Of a stretch of DNA of 6,209 bases, positions 1 to 5,835 are shown piece after piece. The notes beneath the pieces were generated by a model, which was given only the letters and a program-made list of their open reading frames with translations, ran no database searches and was not told the origin of the DNA. This stretch comes from Fidelibacterota bacterium (GTDB lineage Bacteria > Fidelibacterota > Marinisomatia > SCGC-AAA003-L08 > D37C17). The DNA lies in contig PAJD01000010.1 in NCBI GenBank assembly GCA_002705605.1, positions 4,209 through 10,417 of the forward strand, read 5' to 3'. The position numbers were made by a program, and so were the translations under genes. Position 1 is the stretch's first letter; every line of letters starts with the position of its first letter.

Positions 1-2882
1 CCGAACATTTGCAACTGGCGATATACATCACCAACCATATAAACCCTCTTAGTTTCATTTACCTTTGCTCTCAACTCTCTGGCATCGATATTTAGCAATT
101 CAGGGTCGTCGATTGGGAATGAAATCGCATATCCAAACATAGGTTTATTACTGATGCTTTTGAGAGAGTATTCTCCTTTTATTCTTTGTGTAGCAGCTTT
201 GTATGGATCCATTAAAATAAGGTTAAAAGGATAAATAATCAAAACCGGGAAGTCTCTTTCAATCGATCTCAAATAATGCTTATTATCAGGCTGCTTTCCT
301 GTTCTGTTCATTATTTCTTGTTTTATTCTTACTATCTCATCAGTAGACAGGAACCATGATTCATCGCCGCCTTGGCCCATTTCAGTTCTTGGCGCCTTAT
401 AAGTATTATTAATTTTTTCTACCGTTCTGGACGGGACTATGATTCTTTCTCCAGCAAATTCATACTCTTGTTTAAATTCTATTCCGTCCTCACTCATCTC
501 ATTCAAAAACCAGTCGCTAGATGGTCTCGAGAGAGTTCTGAATGCAACCTGAAAGTTCTTATCAACCAACTTGCGAATTTCCTTGATGTGTGAAATAAGA
601 CCTTGATCGCCAATCTCATCTTCTATCATATTCATGTCTTCAATGTATTTGATTACATCGCTATGCTTTACATTCTTAAAAATTCTTATTTCATCCTTGT
701 TCGGAACATGATTATTTTCTATCGATTCGTCATCTTTAAGCTTAGTGATAAATCTTTCGGTTACATTGAAACCTCTTTTGAATGATTCTTCATCATTTGC
801 ATCCCATCTGAAGCGTCTTTGCCTCTGTCCCCATAAACTCACAGAATGGGTGCTTGCTGTGGCAGATCTCATTTTTGTTTTTGCAGTGACAATTAGGGAA
901 CTGGGATGATCTCTGACTTTAAGACCGAAATCACTTGGAGTTTTATTTGAACGATTCATTACGTGCAGTTCTTCATAAAGCTCATCTATTGCTTCTGCGA
1001 TATGTGAATACCAATCGATGGTATCAGAGGTTAGATACACTCGGCATAAATCATCATAGCCTTTTCTGTAACCAAACCATCTACACATTTGCATCAGTGT
1101 GTCGTACATTTTAGAGCTTCTAGCAAAATAAGTGACCGAGAGCCCTTCTAACGTCATCCCTCTTGAGAGTTTTATTCCTCCTATGACAATGGCTACTAAT
1201 CCAGTCTCACTATAGGTTTCATAATCAAGATTATCTTGACTATCCGGGTGACTGTTGATTGCTTTTAGGCCAATCTTGTTTGCTACAAACTGAAGTTGTG
1301 GAAATAGGTCCTCCCATTTCTCATCAAGATGAGGATAAATCTTTTCAAAAGTTTCATGAAGATCTCTGACCTCGAGATTCTTACAAGCTCTGACTGGATC
1401 CTGCCTCTCTGTAGCCCTAATTCCAGCAATGATTTCATTTATGTAGGGTTCTGTGAGAGCTCTCAGTTTATTTTGAACATCTGCAAGGTGTGAAATATTG
1501 ATGATCATGGTGTGATGTTTCTTGTCTGCACCTCTAAAAAACCTAATAGCAGTAGCAATAAAAAATACCCTAATCGCTTCTTTTAGATCTATTGACAACT
1601 CATGCATTAAATCTTCAGCCATTTCCTTCTTTTGTCCTGTGATTGGAAGCAACTTCAGTTCATGATCAGTGACGTTAATATTGATCAAAGGGCTTACATG
1701 GCCTGGGACTTCAGAGTGATCTCCAAAGAAAAAGTCTTGCCCATGATAGGCAAGAGGTGTTGGAACTTTAACCATAAAGTCTTTTGGATAGAGATTATGA
1801 GAAAGCATGTCATTGTCATTTTCTGGATCAATGAATATATTGGCAAAAGGCGTTGCTGTATAACCAATATAGGTATTTCTCTTAAAGAGGCCAAGAATAT
1901 CTCTGATCAATTGGTTAGTCTTCGTAACCTTCCTTTCTTCATTGGCTTGCTGCTCAGACAATGTATTCACAGATGCATAATCAGCCTCATCATCGATAAA
2001 TAAAAGAGGCTTATCGAGCAGTCTTCCATCCTCAGGACTCAGCATATGCTTCTCTTTAATCCATGAGTAAAGACTCTCCAAAATACTTGTATTTTTCTTG
2101 ACTACAAAAACAGCGGGGAAAGAAATGCCATTGAGATCAAAGGCAACGCGATCGGCTACGCTTCTTGAAAAATCATTGTCTCCCTTTGTGAATTGATGTG
2201 AGCCATATTTTGTGAAGTCTCTATCAACACCAACTCCTATTCTTGTTGCCTTTCTCTTTCTTGTATCTTGGCCTACAAAACCTTCGTCAATTCTAAATTG
2301 CGTCTGATTCCTAAGCTCATTCATGTGGCCGCCCAAAATAATAATGGCTTGATAACCCAAATCTGCTGCCTTATTGATCAAACCAATATAATTTTGGGTT
2401 TTACCCGATTGAACATTCCCCATGACAAGTCCGCGTGTTTCCCATGACCCTTGTCGATGTGGGTCACCACTTAGATCAAGAATCTGATCAATGATTTTGG
2501 TGTTCTCACTGACTACATCGTATTCTCTTCCAATACTATGAAGAAACTCTTCGTAATCCTTGTGCCTGACAAATCTAGTTCTTTCTGGATCTGTAATTGA
2601 ATTCAACCAACCTCTGTCAATTCCTGGGTCAGAAATAATAATTGTTTGCGCACCGATGCTGACAGAAAACCGGGACTCTAATTCAAATTCTATATCACCA
2701 ATATCCCCTTCAGAAAGTGTCGATCCATCAAAATTACTAACGTTCTCCTCAGCCCTTTTGATTGCATTATCAATTGTTTTCAGAATAACTTCTCTTTCGA
2801 TCGATGTGCCTGATTCTTTGTAAAATCTTAGATCTTTGCTGCACAACTTGATCAAGTTTTCTTTAATCAATCTTTTATCCAT
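1..2882 (-). CDS. Z1-domain superfamily II helicase-like protein of a MORC-Z1 defence operon (partial, C-terminus beyond left edge)
   Basis: I translated this frame by hand: it is open from an ATG at 2882-2880 (MDKRLIKENL...) to the left edge, 960 codons without a stop. Visible motifs are a Walker A loop GNVQSGKT (residues 155-162), a Walker B/DEAD motif IDDEAD (about 296-301), a TATP motif (YTATPF, about 340-345), the Z1 signature KLSRGMTLEG (571-580), and a motif VI-like arginine finger QMCRWFGYR (598-606). These are hallmarks of Z1-domain proteins (Pfam Z1, 'putative endonuclease'), SF2-type NTPases found with MORC-like ATPases in restriction-like operons. The name 'endonuclease' is not backed by a nuclease motif I can see; an ATP-driven DNA translocase or remodeller is the safer reading. 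Residues 1-150 and about 620-960 hold no motif I recognise. The start lies 2 bp after the ATPase stop, implying translational coupling. Family members are about this long, so the stop is probably close to the edge. Confidence 0.93.
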   Translation of the reverse strand, partial: MDKRLIKENLIKLCSKDLRFYKESGTSIEREVILKTIDNAIKRAEENVSNFDGSTLSEGDIGDIEFELESRFSVSIGAQTIIISDPGIDRGWLNSITDPERTRFVRHKDYEEFLHSIGREYDVVSENTKIIDQILDLSGDPHRQGSWETRGLVMGNVQSGKTQNYIGLINKAADLGYQAIIILGGHMNELRNQTQFRIDEGFVGQDTRKRKATRIGVGVDRDFTKYGSHQFTKGDNDFSRSVADRVAFDLNGISFPAVFVVKKNTSILESLYSWIKEKHMLSPEDGRLLDKPLLFIDDEADYASVNTLSEQQANEERKVTKTNQLIRDILGLFKRNTYIGYTATPFANIFIDPENDNDMLSHNLYPKDFMVKVPTPLAYHGQDFFFGDHSEVPGHVSPLININVTDHELKLLPITGQKKEMAEDLMHELSIDLKEAIRVFFIATAIRFFRGADKKHHTMIINISHLADVQNKLRALTEPYINEIIAGIRATERQDPVRACKNLEVRDLHETFEKIYPHLDEKWEDLFPQLQFVANKIGLKAINSHPDSQDNLDYETYSETGLVAIVIGGIKLSRGMTLEGLSVTYFARSSKMYDTLMQMCRWFGYRKGYDDLCRVYLTSDTIDWYSHIAEAIDELYEELHVMNRSNKTPSDFGLKVRDHPSSLIVTAKTKMRSATASTHSVSLWGQRQRRFRWDANDEESFKRGFNVTERFITKLKDDESIENNHVPNKDEIRIFKNVKHSDVIKYIEDMNMIEDEIGDQGLISHIKEIRKLVDKNFQVAFRTLSRPSSDWFLNEMSEDGIEFKQEYEFAGERIIVPSRTVEKINNTYKAPRTEMGQGGDESWFLSTDEIVRIKQEIMNRTGKQPDNKHYLRSIERDFPVLIIYPFNLILMDPYKAATQRIKGEYSLKSISNKPMFGYAISFPIDDPELLNIDARELRAKVNETKRVYMVGDVYRQLQMF

Positions 2883-2884
2883 AT

Positions 2885-4303
2885 TTAATGCTCATTTTCT
2901 ATTTCTTTAACCGGATCTAGGCTCTCTTTGAGCAACTCTTCCCAATCATTATATTCTTTGATCTTGTCGCTATCATTCGCCATGAAAAAAAGTATGTTAT
3001 CCAACGGCAACTCATTTCCAAGTTGAATGAAAAACTTCGCTAATCTCGTTTGACCTTCCTTATCCAATCTTTGCATGATGTCTCGTACTTCATCATTATC
3101 AGATTTTACTCTATATGAAACCGTATCTTCATCTTGATTCTGAATGATTCTCCAAACTGTATTTGCGTCAATTGCATTCCTGCCTCGCCTGACATAGTCA
3201 CGTTTACCAGCTTCTTTTGCTACTTTGCCTAATCTAGACAGATGCTGTCTGAATGCTAGAGGAAATTGAAAATCAGCTTTCTTAACATCGGTCCCATAAA
3301 CATGATCCATTTTCGAAGGAATATCAACTCTTACTCTCGCTCTATTTCCAAGAACACCGGCGGCATGTGTGCCGAGCCAATCTCCTGGTATCATTAACCT
3401 TTTATCTCGATAAATATAGAAACCTTGCCCAGTGTTATAACCTTTCTCTCCGCCAACTTTGCTTTTTTGTTCAGCAGTTAATTTCGATGGATGAGGTATG
3501 TTATGAATTTTTACATCTATAGTTCCTTCTGACATGAATAGCTGTGTTGTTTCAGCCTCCTCATGGCCATCAAAATCCCTCATATAAGGATCGGTGGCTT
3601 CAATTGGAACATCATTCATAAGAACTTTGATTTGTTTAATCTTGTATTTTTTATCGTTTTTATCCTCTTTTTCGACCTTAATATAGCGGTGAAATAAAAG
3701 TGAAATACTATCTTTTATCTTGTTTATATCGTCAGTTAAGATTCTTGCAACACCATTATTTCTTTGATCTTTTTCGTGTGAATACCTTTCCAATTTTTCC
3801 CAAATAATTTGAGTCCCTGATTCATCCTTGTTTGATAGATTGAGAAGCTCAATTTCCAATACTTCTTTTGTTGATAAAACCTCTAGATTCCATTTATTAT
3901 CTTTGATAATTCTATCGATATCCCAAACGGCTCCATGTAGCTTTTGACCTTTTGATTTTGTAATCACCGTCAATTTTCTCGCTTGAGAAAAGCTAGCAGT
4001 CTTCATTCCTGATCCAAATCGTCCAAGATCTCCAGTCTCTCTTTCATCATCAGGATCCTTGCATCCGATAACCATATTGGATATCAATTCTTTTTCAGTC
4101 ATGCCCTTTCCATCGTCTTTTATAGAGATAAAAGGTTCTCCATTTTCTGTGCTATATGGTATTTCTATTTCTATCTTTTTTGCTTTAGCCGCAACTGAAT
4201 TATCAATAATATCGGCAATAGAAGTTTCTAGCGTGTATCCAATTTTCATAAGAGTTTTTAGTTCTCCCACTACATTTGGGGGTGCTTCAACAATTCTACT
4301 CAC
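2885..4303 (-). CDS. MORC-like GHKL (HATPase) ATP-binding protein, partner of Z1 protein
   Basis: This is a 472-residue GHKL ATPase of the bacterial MORC/MutL-like group. The N-box is ADIIDNS (30-36), with Asp31 where GyrB or MutL carry the catalytic Glu and Asn35 as Mg ligand. The G1 box is DDGKG (63-67) and the glycine-rich ATP lid is LGRFGSGMKTAS (93-104). A GTQIIWEKLER segment (163-173) leads into an S5-like transducer domain with GQGFYIYRDKRLM (292-304) and GDWLG (307-311). The C-terminal 100 residues are charged and unassigned. In this family ATP binding is expected to drive dimer closure around DNA, probably with the Z1 protein; that role is inferred. The start is GTG (4303-4301), overlapping the TerB-like stop by 4 bp (GTGA), with a GAGG about 10 nt upstream. 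No in-frame ATG gives a better start. Confidence 0.92.
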   Translation of the reverse strand: MSRIVEAPPNVVGELKTLMKIGYTLETSIADIIDNSVAAKAKKIEIEIPYSTENGEPFISIKDDGKGMTEKELISNMVIGCKDPDDERETGDLGRFGSGMKTASFSQARKLTVITKSKGQKLHGAVWDIDRIIKDNKWNLEVLSTKEVLEIELLNLSNKDESGTQIIWEKLERYSHEKDQRNNGVARILTDDINKIKDSISLLFHRYIKVEKEDKNDKKYKIKQIKVLMNDVPIEATDPYMRDFDGHEEAETTQLFMSEGTIDVKIHNIPHPSKLTAEQKSKVGGEKGYNTGQGFYIYRDKRLMIPGDWLGTHAAGVLGNRARVRVDIPSKMDHVYGTDVKKADFQFPLAFRQHLSRLGKVAKEAGKRDYVRRGRNAIDANTVWRIIQNQDEDTVSYRVKSDNDEVRDIMQRLDKEGQTRLAKFFIQLGNELPLDNILFFMANDSDKIKEYNDWEELLKESLDPVKEIENEH

Positions 4304-4662
4304 TCTAATACATCCTCTTCATGTGATAAATTCCAAATGTTAAGTGACATTTGATATCCAATGTTTTCTTTGATATCAAAGCCATCCGAGGCTGCAGTGA
4401 TTAGGCTTAGTCTGAGGATCGGCTTTCTAAGTTCTTCATCATTAATTTTCTCAAGATAATCCTCAATCTGATCATTTGATGAGAAAAAATCTTCTAGGGC
4501 TGATTTGACTTTTCTATCGGTTAATTTGATCGTAAAAAAATTACTAAATTCTTTTTTGATGGTAGCCAATTCTGTTTCTGAAATTATTCCATCCTTAGAG
4601 GCTATGCATAATACTATTGCTAAAATATCGCCGATTTGATCTGTGCTTATTTTATGTTTCAT
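4300..4662 (-). CDS. TerB-like small helical protein, first gene of the MORC-Z1 operon
   Basis: This 120-residue, wholly alpha-helical-looking protein has no signal peptide or membrane segment. It has two internally similar acidic motifs: IASKDGIISETEL (20-32) and AASDGFDIKEN (90-100). Paired 'A-x-x-DG-x-x-x-x-E' elements separated by about 65-70 residues are typical of the TerB (tellurite-resistance/DjlA-type) fold, where the acidic residues can bind metal. TerB domains are known from Ter stress systems and as accessory domains in phage-defence proteins. The call rests on motif pattern only, since overall identity to TerB cannot be measured here. It overlaps the downstream ATPase by 4 bp, so the two are translationally coupled, and a regulatory, adaptor or sensor role for the ATPase is inferred. 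The ribosome site before its ATG is weak (AGAG about 4 nt away). The gene is very AT-rich, with one stretch (4501-4560) near 23% G+C. Confidence 0.62.
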   Translation of the reverse strand: MKHKISTDQIGDILAIVLCIASKDGIISETELATIKKEFSNFFTIKLTDRKVKSALEDFFSSNDQIEDYLEKINDEELRKPILRLSLITAASDGFDIKENIGYQMSLNIWNLSHEEDVLE

Positions 4663-4771
4663 TATCTCTATTCTAATTTTTTAAAGTGCACTAAATAATA
4701 GTCTCAATAGTTCTTTACATAAAGCTAATTTCAATCACTGACAGTTCTAATTCATCATCTGAATAATCTAA
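4663..4771 (-). promoter_or_regulatory. AT-rich gap, likely promoter region of the TerB-MORC-Z1 operon
   Basis: This 109-bp non-coding gap lies upstream of the TerB-like gene and is the only sizeable gap ahead of the operon. On the minus strand a TATTAT box (plus 4695-4700, 5/6 to TATAAT) sits about 32 nt before the ATG, but the element 17 bp upstream (plus 4718-4723, TTTATG) is a poor -35 match. A TTGAAA (plus 4729-4734) and a TTGAGA nearby are alternative -35 elements without good -10 partners. No convincing terminator for the membrane gene upstream is visible: only a 4-bp inverted repeat around 4771-4784. Exact promoter assignment is uncertain. Confidence 0.35.
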
Positions 4772-5014
4772 TCATTTAATTGATCTTTTGGTAACCGTCA
4801 CATTAATAGGGTGTATATGAGGAAACTCATCTATTGATGTTTCTTCTATGACAACTTTTTCTTCAGGATTTAAAGCATTATAAACATCCTCTGCAAATGT
4901 CCAAGCAAAGTAGAGAAAACTTATTATTAGTATTCCTGCTGAAGCTGTTATGAGAGCCGACAAAGCAACTCTGGTGAACATAAAGATAGGTTGAGTCATT
5001 ATTCGTTCAATCAT
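4772..5014 (-). CDS. small single-pass membrane protein of unknown function
   Basis: This 80-residue protein has a short N-terminal segment, a long hydrophobic stretch at about residues 16-41 (ALSALITASAGILIISFLYF forms its core) that should cross the membrane, and a roughly 38-residue acidic then basic tail ending in KRSIK. Only Arg2-Glu3-Arg4 and Arg15 break the hydrophobic N-terminus, so one or two passes are possible; one is more likely. Its ATG overlaps the stop of the preceding secreted-protein gene (ATGA) and is preceded by a perfect AGGAGG at plus 5020-5025 with 5 nt spacing, so initiation should be strong and coupled. I do not recognise the family. Its pairing with an exported protein suggests a joint envelope function, but no function can be assigned. 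Confidence 0.72.
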   Translation of the reverse strand: MIERIMTQPIFMFTRVALSALITASAGILIISFLYFAWTFAEDVYNALNPEEKVVIEETSIDEFPHIHPINVTVTKRSIK

Positions 5015-5559
5015 GTTCTCCTCCTATCGTCATTCTCATCTAAGTGAAACTCTATTGAGGCATCCTTCATCTCATCGCAATAAGGCTTCAATACTTGTTC
5101 CATGGTCCAGTAGAAATTATCTTTAAGTTCATCTTCATTCTCATCAAAGTAATAAATAATGTAAGCCGTGAAATCTGCTCGACCCATATCGGTGATGTCA
5201 CAACCAGTCACTGAATAACCATCGATGACATACAGTGCCTCTTCGTACTTTTTCTGCTCAAAGAATGTGATATAGGCATTATGGTAAATGTTTTGTTCAT
5301 AGATCATGTCTTGTGCCATTCGGCAGACAAACTGACCCATTTGCTTCTCTGTTGCATCCTCTGCATACATTGCACTTTTGCAAGCACTGTGGACTTGCCA
5401 GTTTTCGATGCCTGACGGATCTGCCAATAATGGGTTATCAAAGTCCTGTTCATCATTCTCAGATTCTGACTTTACTGGCTCTGTATTGGCTACATTAAGC
5501 ATCATAATGGGTGTGATTATCCAAACTGTAATGAGCATGGTGTAGATTGTTTTAGACAT
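5011..5559 (-). CDS. secreted or periplasmic four-cysteine protein of unknown function
   Basis: This is a 182-residue protein with an apparent signal peptide: Lys3, a hydrophobic core at about residues 5-21, and a plausible cut after Ala24 (NVA). The mature part is acidic, starts with a flexible Glu/Asp/Ser-rich stretch (27-41), and contains four cysteines (60, 79, 120, 161), an even number consistent with two disulfides in the periplasm. Aromatic, helical-looking segments around 83-112 resemble a short helical-repeat layout (FFEQKKYEEALYVIDGY), but I cannot name a family. The ATG is preceded by AGGAG (plus 5569-5573) at 9 nt spacing. The 3' end overlaps the membrane-protein gene by 4 bp, so the two form an operon. 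The C-terminus is charged (DENDDRRRT). Confidence 0.75.
   Translation of the reverse strand: MSKTIYTMLITVWIITPIMMLNVANTEPVKSESENDEQDFDNPLLADPSGIENWQVHSACKSAMYAEDATEKQMGQFVCRMAQDMIYEQNIYHNAYITFFEQKKYEEALYVIDGYSVTGCDITDMGRADFTAYIIYYFDENEDELKDNFYWTMEQVLKPYCDEMKDASIEFHLDENDDRRRT
5020..5025 (-). promoter_or_regulatory. consensus ribosome binding site of the small membrane protein
   Basis: The minus strand reads AGGAGG, followed by 5 nt and the ATG at 5014-5012. It lies inside the 3' end of the secreted-protein gene, where it also encodes the terminal Arg-Arg codons. It fixes the membrane gene's start and suggests high, partly independent initiation despite the ATGA overlap. Confidence 0.8.
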
Positions 5560-5740
5560 GGCTTCGCTCTCCTAAATATAAATAGACTTATATATATGAT
5601 ATATATGGTTTTTATGGGATTATTTGGAAATCTGTCTAGATCAGATAGGCATTTAATCTATCGGATAGTATACGACTATTAGTTATATAAATCAAGCACT
5701 TACATAATATAGCTAATGTTTATTATTTTTGCTATATAAA
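5560..5740. other. AT-rich intergenic region with probable minus-strand promoter and small repeats
   Basis: These 181 bp carry no convincing gene. The part nearest the secreted-protein gene (plus 5574-5610) is an alternating AT tract offering several TATAAT-like boxes on the minus strand. A TAGACA on the minus strand near plus 5635-5640, with a CATAAA 16 bp downstream, is one possible promoter. An imperfect hairpin pairs 5641-5648 with 5658-5665 (7 of 8 bases, 9-nt loop) and could be an operator. A 7-bp inverted repeat (5707-5713 with 5731-5737, 17-nt loop) just after the microprotein stop is all AT except one pair and lacks a T-run, so it is a poor terminator. Confidence 0.35.
5684..5695. 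repeat. 12-bp direct repeat, copy 1 (TATATAAATCAA)
   Basis: The sequence TATATAAATCAA occurs here and again at 5733-5744, with starts 49 bp apart. The flanks are also similar (GCACTTA after copy 1, TAACTTA after copy 2). It could be a paired regulatory site or a small duplication; AT-richness makes chance plausible. Confidence 0.45.
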
Positions 5741-5744
5741 TCAA
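5733..5744. repeat. 12-bp direct repeat, copy 2 (TATATAAATCAA)
   Basis: This is an exact second copy of the element at 5684-5695. It overlaps the stop codon (plus 5741-5743) of the putative 29-residue microprotein, so at least part of it is read as coding sequence if that gene is real. Confidence 0.45.
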
Positions 5745-5830
5745 TAACTTAAGAATCCATAAAGCAGCATTCCGACGATGGTGAGCATCATGAAAAGCCC
5801 TAAGAGTATCATTAATTTATTTCCTTTCAT
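5741..5830 (-). CDS. putative 29-residue hydrophobic membrane microprotein
   Basis: A short frame begins 5 bp after the esterase stop: ATG at 5830-5828, TGA at 5743-5741. It encodes Met-Lys-Gly-Asn-Lys followed by an almost unbroken hydrophobic stretch (LMILLGLFMMLTIVGMLLYG, residues 6-25) and ends in Phe-Leu-Ser-Tyr. This lysine-then-hydrophobic pattern is typical of small inner-membrane proteins. AGGG stands only about 3 nt before the first ATG; an AAGGA 9 nt before the internal ATG at 5812-5810 would instead give a 23-residue product. Position directly behind the esterase suggests translational coupling. The family is not recognised. Chance is possible at this length, but the strong membrane bias, which chance frames rarely show, favours a real gene. 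Confidence 0.45.
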   Translation of the reverse strand: MKGNKLMILLGLFMMLTIVGMLLYGFLSY

Positions 5831-5835
5831 GCACC

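Noticed and set aside
372..785. Two plus-strand open frames (73 and 60 codons).
   Set aside because: They lie antisense to the continuous Z1 reading frame, with no ribosome site and phenylalanine/isoleucine-rich composition typical of antisense shadow frames.
1632..2003. Plus-strand 123-codon frame and a minus-strand 66-codon frame at 1694-1894.
   Set aside because: Both overlap the Z1 gene across its DEAD and TATP motifs in other frames; the Z1 frame is intact and motif-bearing there.
2560..2823. Plus-strand 87-codon frame, serine/isoleucine rich.
   Set aside because: Antisense to the Z1 N-terminal region; no family resemblance or start signals.
2880..2890. Possible frameshift or break between ATPase and Z1 protein.
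   Set aside because: The ATPase ends with a normal TAA and the Z1 ATG follows after 2 bp; both proteins have the length and motifs expected of separate subunits.
4059..4343. Plus-strand 94-codon hydrophobic frame.
   Set aside because: Antisense to the GHKL ATP-binding boxes of the ATPase; hydrophobicity arises from the reverse complement of charged codons.
5313..5498. Plus-strand 61-codon frame with His/Cys residues.
   Set aside because: Antisense to the secreted-protein gene, whose signal peptide and ribosome site support the minus strand.
5605..5682. Plus-strand 25-codon frame in the intergenic gap.
   Set aside because: No ribosome site (only AT repeats upstream), mixed composition with no membrane or toxin-like pattern, and opposite to every other gene.
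5707..5737. Inverted repeat considered as an intrinsic terminator after the microprotein.
   Set aside because: Stem is 7 bp and nearly all A-T, the loop is 17 nt and no T-run follows; too weak to call a terminator.
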